A DNA stretch of 64,000 bases, from NCBI GenBank assembly GCA_963776205.1, contig CAVZLR010000001.1, forward strand, positions 1 to 64,000. Direction: 5' to 3'. The notes under the pieces were generated by a model. The model saw only the letters and a list, made by a program, of their open reading frames with translations, did no database searches and was not told the origin of the DNA. A program made the position numbers and the translations under genes. Positions 52,578 through 62,200 of the stretch are shown piece after piece. This DNA is from UBA4459 sp963776205 (GTDB taxonomy: Bacteria > Bacteroidota > Bacteroidia > Bacteroidales > F082). Every line of letters begins with the position of its first letter. Position 1 is the first letter of the stretch.

Positions 52578-53576
52578 ATGAAATCAGTTGTATTACCAGC
52601 CTACAATAAAAATGTACTCAGGGCCATTCTCAGCCTTGAAATGAAGGAAAAGGAAATGCCCAAACTACGGGATGATGAAGTGTTGATCAAAACACATGCA
52701 GCACCGGTAAATCCTTCTGACATAGCATTTATTCAAGGCGGATACAATATTGTCAAATCCCTTCCTGCCGTTCCGGGTTTCGAGGGATCGGGTGTGATAG
52801 TGGATGCCGGCATAAATGCCAAAGCGTTGATCAGTAAAAAAGTGAGCGCTTTTGTTCAAACCAATGTAGATGGCAGTTGGTCAGAATATTTTGTAGCCCG
52901 CAAGAAGGACTTGATCGTATTACAGGATCATATGGATATGGATCAGGCAGCTTGTTTTACTGTGAATCCTTTTACGGCCTTTGCACTGATGGAAATTGCA
53001 TTGACAAGAGAAAGTAAAGCGATTATTCAGAATGCGGCCGGAGCACAACTAGCGGGATTGATTCGCATAATGGCAAAGGAAAATAACATGGAAGTACTTA
53101 ATATTGTCAGAAAAGCTGAAACCGCTGCATTATTGAAACAACAAGGTGTACAGCATGTTTTAAATCAAGCTGACGATACATTTGAAGAGCAACTGACATC
53201 ACTTTCATGCCAACTACAGGCAACCACCGCTTTCGATGCCGTAGGCGGTGAACTTTCAGGACAGATGTTCAATGCGATGGACGATGATTCGGAACTCGTG
53301 GTATATGGCGGCCTATCCAACAAGCCTGCCATCGGTTTTGGATTGAAGGATCTTATTTTTAAAAATAAAATCGTTTCCGGTTTCAATCTTATGGACTGGA
53401 AACGTGAACTTGACACTTCCGAATTTGATCTGGTATCAAATGAATTACAGGAAAAGATCATCAGCGGAGTTTACAAAACAGAAATCCAGGAAACAGTTGG
53501 ATTGGACCAAATCGTGCAGGGATTAAAAACCTATCTTGGAAATATGAGTGGTGGAAAAATTCTCATAAAACCCTGA
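52578..53576 (+). CDS. Zinc-independent MDR oxidoreductase, enoyl-thioester reductase-like
   Basis: 332 residues of the medium-chain dehydrogenase fold. The substrate domain has HAAPVNPSDIAFIQGGY and VPGFEGSGVIVDAG; zinc-ligand cysteines are absent (NPSD in place of C). The nucleotide domain has AIIQNAAGAQLAGLIRI and EVLNIVRKAET, close to the pattern of 2-enoyl thioester reductases of the MECR/Etr1 group, with TTAFDAVGG after it. It is probably an NADPH-dependent reductase of enoyl thioesters or quinones; the substrate is uncertain. It sits 12 bp after gmk and 4 bp before nadD, so it is part of the operon. Confidence 0.88.
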   Translation: MKSVVLPAYNKNVLRAILSLEMKEKEMPKLRDDEVLIKTHAAPVNPSDIAFIQGGYNIVKSLPAVPGFEGSGVIVDAGINAKALISKKVSAFVQTNVDGSWSEYFVARKKDLIVLQDHMDMDQAACFTVNPFTAFALMEIALTRESKAIIQNAAGAQLAGLIRIMAKENNMEVLNIVRKAETAALLKQQGVQHVLNQADDTFEEQLTSLSCQLQATTAFDAVGGELSGQMFNAMDDDSELVVYGGLSNKPAIGFGLKDLIFKNKIVSGFNLMDWKRELDTSEFDLVSNELQEKIISGVYKTEIQETVGLDQIVQGLKTYLGNMSGGKILIKP

Positions 53577-53580
53577 TGAG

Positions 53581-54171
53581 ATGACAAAGCGCCATAAGAA
53601 AACCGGTCTTCTTTTCGGGTCATTCAATCCCATTCATAACGGGCATATGATCCTGGCTTCTTATATGCTTGAGTTCACAGACCTGGATGAAGTTTGGTTC
53701 GTGGTTTCCCCTCAAAATCCATTAAAAGAAAAGAAAAGTCTGCTGGCCGATTACCACCGGCTGGCACTGGTTCGGCTGGCGGTAGAAGATCATCCGAAAA
53801 TGCAGGTTTCTGATATTGAATTCAAAATGCCCAAACCTTCTTATACTATTGATACACTGACATGGCTATCAGAAAAATATGAGAACAGGAAGTTTATTGT
53901 CATTTGTGGCACAGATGTTTTCCCCAGCCTCCATAAATGGAAAAACTACGAGATATTACTGGAACAATACCATTTTTATGTTTATCCGAGGCCCGGCTCA
54001 GGCTTAGGTAATTACGAAAACCATACAAATGTTAAACTATTCCACGCTCCACAGATGGATATCTCTTCCAGTTTTATCCGCAAAGGCATTCATAAGAAAA
54101 AGGATATGAGTTTCTGGATGCCGGATAAGGTGTATGAATACATTTTGGAAATGCACTTTTATGAGAAGTGA
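53581..54171 (+). CDS. nadD: Nicotinate-nucleotide adenylyltransferase
   Basis: 196 residues. Nucleotidyltransferase motifs: LLFGSFNPIHNGHMILASYM (HxGH), EVWFVVSPQNPLKEK and, near the end, DISSSFIRKGIHKKKDMSFW (ISSxxIR). It adenylates nicotinate mononucleotide to deamido-NAD. Last gene of the yicC operon, 4 bp after the MDR gene. It ends 7 bp before the convergent PBP1A gene, with no hairpin between them. Confidence 0.95.
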   Translation: MTKRHKKTGLLFGSFNPIHNGHMILASYMLEFTDLDEVWFVVSPQNPLKEKKSLLADYHRLALVRLAVEDHPKMQVSDIEFKMPKPSYTIDTLTWLSEKYENRKFIVICGTDVFPSLHKWKNYEILLEQYHFYVYPRPGSGLGNYENHTNVKLFHAPQMDISSSFIRKGIHKKKDMSFWMPDKVYEYILEMHFYEK

Positions 54172-54177
54172 CCTAAA

Positions 54178-56454
54178 TTAGAATTCCTCTTCTTCCGAAT
54201 ATGCATCAATTTTGCCCAATTGCTGGCGGTCGTATCTTTCGCAATCAAATTCAATAGAAAGGTCTTTGAGCGGTTTCTCAAAATCGCCTTTGCCAATTCC
54301 AAGGCTTGGATCGTCATATACTTTCTTCATAAACAAAGCCCAAATCGGCAATGCCATATTGGCTCCCTGGCCTAAGGTCAATGTCCTGAAATGCACGCTT
54401 CGGTCTTCAGCACCAACCCATACCCCTGATGTAAGTTGTGGCGTGATACCCATGAACCAACCATCTGACTGGTTTTGTGTGGTTCCGGTTTTTCCGGCGA
54501 TGGGATTATCAAAGCCATATTTGTAACGCAATCTGATACTGGTACCGCTCTCCACTACGCCTTTCATCAGCTCTATCATTTTATAGGCGGTTACTTCATC
54601 CATGGCTTCCCTTTTTTCAGGCACAAACCTGTCAAGTAAGTTGCCGTTCTTATCTTCAATTTTTGTAATAAATAAGGGTTTCACATATACGCCTTTATTG
54701 GCAAAAGTGTTCATGGCTCCCACCATTTCATACAGTGAAAGATCAGGTGTTCCCAGTGCAATAGCCGGAACCGCGGGAATATCAGACGTTACTCCCATCT
54801 GGTGCGCCATATTAGCCACCGATTGAGGTGAAAATCGTTTGATTAAGTAAGCAGAAATCCAGTTATTTGAATTAGCCAATGCCCATTTTAAGGTCACTTC
54901 TTCTCCTATCCGGTCGTCACTTGAATTCCGGGGTGTCCAGTAGGTACCATCATCAAGCTCAACGCTGTATGAGATGTTGGGTACTTTGTAACAGGGTGAA
55001 TATTCGCCTTCCTGCATGGCCAGTGTGTACAAGAAAGGTTTGAACGTCGAACCCACCTGGCGTTTTCCCTGTGTTACATGGTCGAATTGAAAATAACGAT
55101 AATCGATACCGCCCACATACGCCCTTACCTCTCCTGACTGTGGATCCATTGCCATTAATCCCGTTTGTAAAAAGTACTTGTAATATAAAATGGAATCCAT
55201 GGGTGTCATGACTGTATCGACTGGACCATCCCATTTGAAAATCCGCATTTCTGTCGGAGTAGTAAAACTCAGCATGATTGAATCCATTTCCATCCCCTGG
55301 TTTCTCAACCTTCTGTATCTTTCACTCCTCCGCACCGCCTGGTTCATTATTTTCTCAATTTCAGTTTTCTCATCAACATCTTCAAATACGAAAGGTGCAT
55401 TTGTATAACCCTTCCAGTGGGTGTAAAAGCTGGGTTGCAGATCGTTTGCCAGGTGCTCCTGCATAGCCTCCTCTGCATATTGCTGCATTCTTGAATCGAT
55501 GGTTGTATAAATTTTTAATCCATCTTTATAAAGATTATATGGGCTGCCATCAGCTTTGAAGTGGGTACTGCACCATTCATTCATCTGTAATCTCAAATAT
55601 TCTCTGAAATAAGTTGCAAGCCCTTCGTTATGATCCAGCACGCTAAATTTTGACACGCCCAAAGGTAACTGACTAATAGAATCAAATTGGGGACCAGTAA
55701 TATACCCATATTTTTCCATCTGGCTTAATACTAAATTCCTGCGCTCCAGCGATCTTTCCGGATTACGAATAGGGCTATACCTTGTAGGAGCATTAACAAC
55801 ACCAGCCATTAATGCAGATTCTTCAATATTTAATGAATCTGGTGTTATTCCGAAGAAAGTTGCCGAAGCCGATTTAATACCGAAGGCATTATGTCCAAAA
55901 AATACAGTATTTAAATACATGGCAATAATCTCTTCTTTAGAATAGTAGGTTTCTAATTTAACAGCTGTAACCCATTCCTGGAATTTACGCAGAACCAACT
56001 GAAACTTATTCAATCGACCTCGCGGAAATAAATTTTTAGCCAATTGTTGCGTAAGGGTACTGCCTCCTCCCCTGCTGTTCCCTGTAATCACCCCAAAGAA
56101 CACACGGACCAGCGCTTTTTCATCAATACCCGAATGGTCTTCAAAACGGATATCTTCAATGGCTTTTATTGCATTGATCAGGTTTGGTGAAATTTCCCTG
56201 TAAGTGACATTTGAGCGGTTTTCGATAAAATAGGTGCCTATTATTTTACCATCCGATGAAAGAATTTCACTAGCCAGATTATGCCTTGGGTTCTCCAGTT
56301 CTTCAAATGAAGGCATGGCACCAAACCATTCGTTGGCTACTCCGTAAAACAACAGCACAACAAACGCCAGCAATCCTACAAAAATGATCCAGAACTTGGC
56401 CAGGTAATTTAAGCCCTTTGGTTGTTTTTTTCTATCGGGAGTTTGATCAGACAT
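54178..56454 (-). CDS. Bifunctional penicillin-binding protein 1A
   Basis: 758 residues. A cytoplasmic basic start, a membrane helix (FWIIFVGLLAFVVLLFYGV), the GT51 transglycosylase domain (AIEDIRFEDHSGID with catalytic Glu, RGGGSTLTQQLAKNLFPRG) and the transpeptidase domain with SxxK (GSTFKPF), SxN (ANSNNW) and KTGTT motifs. It polymerises and cross-links peptidoglycan in the periplasm. Downstream of ricT and gldH, 21 bp after gldH, in a Bacteroidota-typical cluster. Confidence 0.96.
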   Translation of the reverse strand: MSDQTPDRKKQPKGLNYLAKFWIIFVGLLAFVVLLFYGVANEWFGAMPSFEELENPRHNLASEILSSDGKIIGTYFIENRSNVTYREISPNLINAIKAIEDIRFEDHSGIDEKALVRVFFGVITGNSRGGGSTLTQQLAKNLFPRGRLNKFQLVLRKFQEWVTAVKLETYYSKEEIIAMYLNTVFFGHNAFGIKSASATFFGITPDSLNIEESALMAGVVNAPTRYSPIRNPERSLERRNLVLSQMEKYGYITGPQFDSISQLPLGVSKFSVLDHNEGLATYFREYLRLQMNEWCSTHFKADGSPYNLYKDGLKIYTTIDSRMQQYAEEAMQEHLANDLQPSFYTHWKGYTNAPFVFEDVDEKTEIEKIMNQAVRRSERYRRLRNQGMEMDSIMLSFTTPTEMRIFKWDGPVDTVMTPMDSILYYKYFLQTGLMAMDPQSGEVRAYVGGIDYRYFQFDHVTQGKRQVGSTFKPFLYTLAMQEGEYSPCYKVPNISYSVELDDGTYWTPRNSSDDRIGEEVTLKWALANSNNWISAYLIKRFSPQSVANMAHQMGVTSDIPAVPAIALGTPDLSLYEMVGAMNTFANKGVYVKPLFITKIEDKNGNLLDRFVPEKREAMDEVTAYKMIELMKGVVESGTSIRLRYKYGFDNPIAGKTGTTQNQSDGWFMGITPQLTSGVWVGAEDRSVHFRTLTLGQGANMALPIWALFMKKVYDDPSLGIGKGDFEKPLKDLSIEFDCERYDRQQLGKIDAYSEEEEF

Positions 56455-56475
56455 TAATTGGTTTATTTATTGGTA

Positions 56476-56949
56476 TTATTCAGAAGGTGTCACCCGTATT
56501 CCTACATTACTAATGCCTTCGAGAGCATCAACTCTCATGGCTTGCTGCATTTTAAATGTATAATGGCCCTTCAAAGGGAAACGCATGTTTGCACTAATCA
56601 AAATACTATTTTCCTTAACAGCTCCCCAACCTTTGCCAAGCCATTTTCCTTCCACATCTGCCAGCATTAACTCAAGAGTATCCCTGCTCATATGGCTGTT
56701 TGGAAATTTAGTATCCATAAAAATATACAAGTTTCTGTATCTATAATCAGCTGTATTTCTTACATTTATATAAAAATCATATGCTTGAATCGTATCATCA
56801 ATAACCACCTCAAAGTTTGCTAGATCATCCTTATTCCAGGCACTATTTTCGATAATTATACTCTCATCGTAGATACTATTCATATTACAGGCAAAAAACA
56901 TCAATGAGAGTCCGATAATTAATACAAGATTTGAAATTTGCCTTTGCAT
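56476..56949 (-). CDS. gldH: Gliding motility lipoprotein GldH
   Basis: 157 residues. A lipoprotein signal (ISNLVLIIGLSLMFFAC, Cys near 21), then a beta-sandwich with DFYINVRNTADYRYRNLYIF and GHYTFKMQQAMRVDALEGIS, as in GldH. The protein is an outer-membrane-associated lipoprotein needed for gliding in Flavobacterium, and it is also retained in non-gliding Bacteroidia. Its position between ricT and the PBP1A gene is conserved in the phylum. Confidence 0.92.
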   Translation of the reverse strand: MQRQISNLVLIIGLSLMFFACNMNSIYDESIIIENSAWNKDDLANFEVVIDDTIQAYDFYINVRNTADYRYRNLYIFMDTKFPNSHMSRDTLELMLADVEGKWLGKGWGAVKENSILISANMRFPLKGHYTFKMQQAMRVDALEGISNVGIRVTPSE

Positions 56950-57012
56950 TATAAGCCGTTTGAAATTAGAATGCGAAAAATGAAAAAATATTGTTGATCA
57001 ATTAATTTATGA

Positions 57013-58122
57013 TTAAATATATTGTGCCAAATCATCTTCACCACTACTTTCAACATTCGTTTTTTGTTCTTTTTGATGGGCATACATCTCAAGTTCAGCT
57101 GGTAATTTTCCTTTTTTATTTAACTCGATAATTTCTTTCACTTTATCGACAGGAATAGCCATCATATTATTCGAATCATCCTGATAGGCATACCACATTA
57201 AGTTTTTAAGCACATCACTTTTTATGTAGAAAACCTTTCCCTTTTTTGTTTTCAAAATGGTTCTGTTATCTGGGAAATGATGAAGGGTATCTATGTAATT
57301 ATCAAGTTCGTAATTTAGGCAGCATTTCAGTTTTCCACACTGTCCGGCCAGCTTTTGAGGGTTTAACGATAGTTGCTGAATACGTGCTGAATTAGTTGAA
57401 ACACTCTGAAAACCACTCATCCACGAGGAGCAGCATAATTCCCTGCCGCATGATCCAATGCCACCCAATTTAGCAGCTTCCTGCCTAACACCGATTTGCC
57501 GCATTTCAATCCTGATATGAAAGGCTTCAGCCAGTTTTTTAATCAATTCCCGGAAATCGACACGTTCATCAGCGGTGTAATAGAAGATCGCTTTGGTCTT
57601 ATCTCCCTGGTATTCAACATCATTTATTTTCATAGCAAGGCCGATATCCAGTGCGATCACCCTTGTTTTATACATAGTTGAATCCTCGAGTTTGATCGCT
57701 TCTAACCATTTTTCGATATCCAGCGTCCGGGCATGACGAAAAATCCTGTTTAAGTCTTTCTTTTTCGGATCAACCCCTTTTCTCTTCATTTGCAATTGCA
57801 CTAACTCACCGGTAAGAGAAACAATCCCTATATCATGTCCCGGGGAAGCTTCAACAGCTACAAGTTCTCCTTCCTGAAGAATCATATCAACCGGATATGT
57901 AAAAAAATCTTTTCTACCATTTTTAAAACGAACCTCAACAATGCCAGTTTTGCCCATGGTTGATGGGTCGGAAATGTCGCTGAGCCAGTTATATGAGCTT
58001 AACTTGCAACATTTTGTCTGGTCTGTGGCTAAAATAGATTGTTCTCCATTGCTACTTATGCAGCAACCTCTTGCTGATGATATATATTGGGTTGATTTTG
58101 AATTGCTCTTATTTTCTTCCAT
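57013..58122 (-). CDS. PSP1/RicT (YaaT) family protein
   Basis: 369 residues. The PSP1 domain spans about 80-280, with VEASPGHDIGIVSLTG, KAIFYYTADERVDFRELI and EMRQIGVRQEAAKLGG. The cysteine cluster GSCGRELCCSSW and GQCGKLKCCLNYE can bind an Fe-S cluster, as described for the Bacillus RicA/F/T complex, which affects RNase Y-dependent mRNA processing. Here RicA and RicF partners are not seen. Has its own -7 box 23 bases upstream; it probably heads ricT-gldH-PBP1A. Confidence 0.92.
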   Translation of the reverse strand: MEENKSNSKSTQYISSARGCCISSNGEQSILATDQTKCCKLSSYNWLSDISDPSTMGKTGIVEVRFKNGRKDFFTYPVDMILQEGELVAVEASPGHDIGIVSLTGELVQLQMKRKGVDPKKKDLNRIFRHARTLDIEKWLEAIKLEDSTMYKTRVIALDIGLAMKINDVEYQGDKTKAIFYYTADERVDFRELIKKLAEAFHIRIEMRQIGVRQEAAKLGGIGSCGRELCCSSWMSGFQSVSTNSARIQQLSLNPQKLAGQCGKLKCCLNYELDNYIDTLHHFPDNRTILKTKKGKVFYIKSDVLKNLMWYAYQDDSNNMMAIPVDKVKEIIELNKKGKLPAELEMYAHQKEQKTNVESSGEDDLAQYI

Positions 58123-58144
58123 ATCCCTTCTATCTATAACTTTA

Positions 58145-58152
58145 CAAAGGTA
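58145..58152 (-). promoter_or_regulatory. -7 promoter element for ricT
   Basis: TACCTTTG on the minus strand, 23 bases before the start at 58122. Confidence 0.5.
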
Positions 58153-58215
58153 TGAATTATGTCAATTTCATTTGAAGAACGGTATTTTAAAATTACACTG
58201 TAATTCAGATACCGT

Positions 58216-59370
58216 TTATAGCCCGGTGCTTTTTCTACCCTGTCGCAGAAGATCTATCAATTTAAAACTTAGGTCAGTAAATAATATGCCCGGATGCGCA
58301 TTTCTTTCAACATGGTACACAGCTTCATTCAACAGCTGATATATTTCCCGATGATTGGATGTGTTTATAAAAGGGGATAATTTTGAAGAAAAATCAAGCT
58401 CTTCTCCTTTCTTCAATACCAATTCATTATGATTTTGATTGTGCAGGATACTTTGGTGTACCATGTCAAGTCCGTAATTCAAAAACCCTTTTTGTTTTTC
58501 ACGGCCCAACCGTGCAATATCCGCATTAAACTTATTAAGTTCAATAAATTCGCCAGGTTTAAAGCAATACCGTAGCCACTGCCTGAAAGCTATAAAATTC
58601 GCCTGTGTCTCTTCAGTATTGTCAATCAGATCTTTTGCCAGGTTCCAATTACCAGAAGAAAGCGCTGCTATATCTTTTGCCTTCTCAACATCCAATCCAT
58701 ATTTGGTGGCCAGTGCTTCCCTGATATCATTACTTTCAATTTTTGGTATTTTCAACAATTGGGATCGTGAACGAACTGTGGGTAATAAAAGTTCATAGCG
58801 TTCGGCAATCAAAATAATAATAGTGTTTTCAGGAGGCTCCTCAAACGTTTTTAATAGTTTATTCGAAGCTGAGTCATTAAGCCTTTCTGCCATCCAGATG
58901 ATAATCACTTTATACGGTGCTTCATAAGATTTCAAAGCCATTTTTTTGATAATATCACTGGCATCGCGCACGAAAATTGATCCTTGCTTATTCCCTACCT
59001 TCAAATGATTATACCAACCACTTTGCGTAATATATGAATCGCTTATTGATACAAATTCCCTGAATTCGTTTAAGAACAGTTCTGATTTCGGATCTTTTTT
59101 CACCGTATCATTTGTTGTGGTTGGAAAGAAGAAATGCAAATCGGGATGCGAAAGTTTATCATACTTTTTACAGGAAGGGCAAACCCCACAACTATCATTT
59201 TCCTGTTTATGCTGACAGTTAATAAACTGGGCGAATGCCATGGCCAGCGGAAAAACCCCTGTTCCTTGAGCCCCCAGTAATAATTGGGTATGAGCCACCC
59301 TGTTCTCATGATAACTTGAGAGCATCCTGTCAATAACCGGCTTTTGTCCTATGATGTCTTTAAACTGCAT
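58216..59370 (-). CDS. holB: DNA polymerase III delta-prime subunit
   Basis: 384 residues from the ATG at 59370; the frame is open ten codons higher, but the promoter box at 59383-59390 lies there. The AAA+ clamp-loader fold has a degenerate P-loop (GAQGTGVFPLAMAFAQ, no Lys), as expected for a subunit that does not hydrolyse ATP. A zinc site of four cysteines follows (NCQHKQENDSCGVCPSC), then LLKTFEEPPENTIIILIAE and the sensor-like PTVRSRSQ. It helps load the replication clamp. Confidence 0.92.
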   Translation of the reverse strand: MQFKDIIGQKPVIDRMLSSYHENRVAHTQLLLGAQGTGVFPLAMAFAQFINCQHKQENDSCGVCPSCKKYDKLSHPDLHFFFPTTTNDTVKKDPKSELFLNEFREFVSISDSYITQSGWYNHLKVGNKQGSIFVRDASDIIKKMALKSYEAPYKVIIIWMAERLNDSASNKLLKTFEEPPENTIIILIAERYELLLPTVRSRSQLLKIPKIESNDIREALATKYGLDVEKAKDIAALSSGNWNLAKDLIDNTEETQANFIAFRQWLRYCFKPGEFIELNKFNADIARLGREKQKGFLNYGLDMVHQSILHNQNHNELVLKKGEELDFSSKLSPFINTSNHREIYQLLNEAVYHVERNAHPGILFTDLSFKLIDLLRQGRKSTGL

Positions 59371-59382
59371 ATAATCTGATTT

Positions 59383-59390
59383 CAAAAATA
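59383..59390 (-). promoter_or_regulatory. -7 promoter element for holB
   Basis: TATTTTTG on the minus strand, 13 bases before the ATG at 59370. It supports this start over the upstream one. Confidence 0.5.
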
Positions 59391-59419
59391 CAAAATACAA
59401 ACTGAGCTTTTTCTAAAAA

Positions 59420-59461
59420 ACCTTTTTAAAAAAGAAAAAGGGCCAACATTCTGCCGGCCCT
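59420..59461 (-). terminator. Terminator of the sdhCAB operon
   Basis: On the minus strand AGGGCC and GGCCCT pair around an 11-base loop (59440-59461), followed by a T-rich tract, about 25 bases after the sdhB stop. Confidence 0.85.
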
Positions 59462-59484
59462 CACTTTATTTCAATTGTCAGTTG

Positions 59485-60225
59485 TTATGACACTTTCGCA
59501 CATAAAAACTCACGGTTCATACGCGCGATATTGGTCACAGATATTTCTTTCGGACACTCAGCTTCGCAAGCATAGGTATTGGTGCAATTACCAAATCCCA
59601 GGTCATCCATTTTAGCTACCATTTTCTGAACTCGTTCTTTGGCTTCCACCTTACCCTGAGGCAATAATGCGAACTGGGATACCTTAGCCGAAACAAACAG
59701 CATGGCTGATGCATTTTTACAGGCAGCCACACAAGCACCACATCCAATACATGAGGCAGCATCCATAGCCAGGTCTGCATTTCTTTTCTTAATTGGAATG
59801 GCATTGGCATCGGGTACACCACCGGTATTGACTGATACAAACCCACCCGCCTGAATAATTTCGTCAAATGCTGTTCTGTCGACCATCAGGTCTTTAATGA
59901 CTGGAAATGGTTTGGCACGCCAGGGTTCAATTACGATGGTATCTCCATCATTAAACCTGCGCATATGCAATTGGCAGGTGGTAATGGCTGAGTCAGGCCC
60001 GTGAGGTCTTCCGTTTATAAATAAACTGCACATGCCACAAATACCTTCGCGGCAATCGTGGTCGAAAGCCACTGGGTCTTCTCCTTTCGCTACCAATTGT
60101 TCATTCAGGATGTCGAGCATCTCAAGGAATGAAGCCTCATGAGAGATATTCTGGACGGGGTACATAACAAATTTTCCCGGGGCATCCTGGGCAGCCTGCC
60201 TCCATATTTTAAGTTTAAGATCCAT
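59485..60225 (-). CDS. sdhB: Succinate dehydrogenase / fumarate reductase iron-sulfur subunit
   Basis: 246 residues. [2Fe-2S] motif CREGICGMCSLFING with a later Cys (TCQLHM), [4Fe-4S] motif CIGCGACVAACKNAS, and a third cluster with CTNTYACEAECPKE. It passes electrons between the flavoprotein and the cytochrome b subunit. The direction (succinate oxidation or fumarate reduction) cannot be decided from sequence; the single-cytochrome architecture is like Wolinella fumarate reductase. 19 bp after sdhA. Confidence 0.95.
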   Translation of the reverse strand: MDLKLKIWRQAAQDAPGKFVMYPVQNISHEASFLEMLDILNEQLVAKGEDPVAFDHDCREGICGMCSLFINGRPHGPDSAITTCQLHMRRFNDGDTIVIEPWRAKPFPVIKDLMVDRTAFDEIIQAGGFVSVNTGGVPDANAIPIKKRNADLAMDAASCIGCGACVAACKNASAMLFVSAKVSQFALLPQGKVEAKERVQKMVAKMDDLGFGNCTNTYACEAECPKEISVTNIARMNREFLCAKVS

Positions 60226-60244
60226 AGTCCCTTAATTTTTGCTT

Positions 60245-62200
60245 TTATGCAGTTTTATAATTACGTTGTTTAACTTCAATATTTTCATACACCAGAGGTT
60301 CCTTATTGAGTTTGGGCTCTTTGTCATCACCTGTATACTCCCAGGCAGACACGTACATAAAATTCTTGTCGTCACGCATGGCTTCACCTTCTTCAGTCTG
60401 GTATTCCTCCCGGAAGTGGCCACCGCATGATTCTTTTCTATCCAAAGCGTCCAAAGCCATCAATTCTCCTAATTCCAGAAAATCAGCTACCCGAAGTGCT
60501 TTTTCAAGTTCTACATTCATTCCTGTTTTCTCGCCTGGAACTTTCACATCAGTCCAGAACTCTTTACGAAGTTCTTTGATCTCTTTAATAGCTTTTTTCA
60601 AACCTTCCGCATTGCGGGCCATGCCCACATAATCCCACATGATAAGTCCAAGCCGCCTGTGGATGGAATCTACTGTTTGTTTGCCATTGATCGCAAATAA
60701 TTTATCAATGCGCTCCTGAACTTCTTTTTCCGTCTTTTCGAATTCGGCTCTGTTTGTATCGAATCGTGGCACATTGATCTGATCAGCCAGGTTATTTTGC
60801 ATGGTATAAGGAAGTACAAAATATCCGTCTGACAATCCCTGCATCAGTGCAGAAGCACCAAGTCGGTTGGCACCATGATCAGAGAAATTGGCTTCCCCTC
60901 CAACAAACAATCCTGGAATAGTGCTTTGCAATTCATAATCTACCCAAACGCCTCCCATCGAGTAATGTATAGCCGGGTAAATCATCATTGGTGTTTCATA
61001 AGGATTTTCATCCACTATCTTCTCATACATTTGGAAGAGGTTACCATAACGGGCTTCGATAACATTCTTTCCCAAACGATTAATGGCATCTTTAAAATCG
61101 AGGTAAACCGCTAAGCCAGTAGAACCAACACCATGCCCTGCATCACACCTTTCTTTAGCTGCCCGCGAGGCAACATCACGAGGTACGAGATTACCAAAAG
61201 CGGGATACCTTCTTTCGAGGTAATAATCCCTGTCTTCTTCAGCAATGGTAGTTGGCTTTAGTTCACCTTTTTGGATTTTTTCGGCATCTTCTTTCTTTTT
61301 GGGTACCCATATACGACCATCATTTCTAAGACTTTCACTCATCAATGTCAGTTTCGACTGGTAATCACCGTGAACAGGAATACAGGTTGGGTGAATCTGC
61401 ACAAAACTCGGATCACCGAATACCGCTCCTCTTTTAAAAGCCCTCCAGGCAGCACTTCCATTGGATGTCATGGCATTGGTAGAAAGGAAAAATACATTGC
61501 CATATCCGCCGGTGGCAATCAGCACGGCATGGGCTGCATGACGCTCCAATTCACCGGTAACAAGATTTCTGACAATAATACCTCTTGCTCTTCCATCTAC
61601 TTTAACCAGGTCAAGCATTTCACGGCGGGTGTATAATTTCACCGAACCTTTGTTAATTTCTTTACTTAGTGAACTGTAAGCTCCTAAAAGAAGCTGCTGT
61701 CCGGTTTGTCCTCTTGCATAAAAGGTACGGGAAACAAGCGCGCCACCAAATGATCGGTTATCCAACAAACCGCCATATTCCCTTGCAAAAGGAACCCCCT
61801 GGGCCACACACTGGTCTATAATTTCATTACTTACTTCCGCCAACCGATACACATTGGCTTCACGTGCTCTATAATCACCCCCTTTTACGGTATCATAAAA
61901 TAACCTGTAGATGCTATCACCGTCGTTGGGATAGTTTTTAGCAGCATTAATTCCTCCCTGTGCTGCAATACTATGAGCTCGCCTCGGGCTATCCTGTATA
62001 CAGAATACTTTTACATTGAATCCGAGTTCTCCCAGGCTTGCCGCTGCAGCACCACCAGCTAAGCCAGTTCCAACAACAATTACATCAATTTTTCTTTTAT
62101 TGGCAGGATTTACAAGATTCTGCTTCGCTTTATAATTTGTCCACTTTTGGGCCAATGGGCCTTCTGGTATTTTTGAATCTAATTTGGTCATATCTTTCAA
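60245..62200 (-). CDS. sdhA: Succinate dehydrogenase / fumarate reductase flavoprotein subunit
   Basis: 651 residues. FAD-binding GTGLAGGAAAASLGELG, the covalent-FAD histidine in RRAHSIAAQGGINA, substrate-site segments (HPTCIPVHGD, RDVASRAAKERCDAG, MGGVWVDYELQ) and the C-terminal RKESCGGHFREEYQTEEGEA. Longer than E. coli SdhA (about 588) but usual for the non-classical Bacteroidota/B-type enzyme. The start codon lies 1 bp after the sdhC stop, so translation is probably coupled. Confidence 0.96.
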   Translation of the reverse strand: MKDMTKLDSKIPEGPLAQKWTNYKAKQNLVNPANKRKIDVIVVGTGLAGGAAAASLGELGFNVKVFCIQDSPRRAHSIAAQGGINAAKNYPNDGDSIYRLFYDTVKGGDYRAREANVYRLAEVSNEIIDQCVAQGVPFAREYGGLLDNRSFGGALVSRTFYARGQTGQQLLLGAYSSLSKEINKGSVKLYTRREMLDLVKVDGRARGIIVRNLVTGELERHAAHAVLIATGGYGNVFFLSTNAMTSNGSAAWRAFKRGAVFGDPSFVQIHPTCIPVHGDYQSKLTLMSESLRNDGRIWVPKKKEDAEKIQKGELKPTTIAEEDRDYYLERRYPAFGNLVPRDVASRAAKERCDAGHGVGSTGLAVYLDFKDAINRLGKNVIEARYGNLFQMYEKIVDENPYETPMMIYPAIHYSMGGVWVDYELQSTIPGLFVGGEANFSDHGANRLGASALMQGLSDGYFVLPYTMQNNLADQINVPRFDTNRAEFEKTEKEVQERIDKLFAINGKQTVDSIHRRLGLIMWDYVGMARNAEGLKKAIKEIKELRKEFWTDVKVPGEKTGMNVELEKALRVADFLELGELMALDALDRKESCGGHFREEYQTEEGEAMRDDKNFMYVSAWEYTGDDKEPKLNKEPLVYENIEVKQRNYKTA

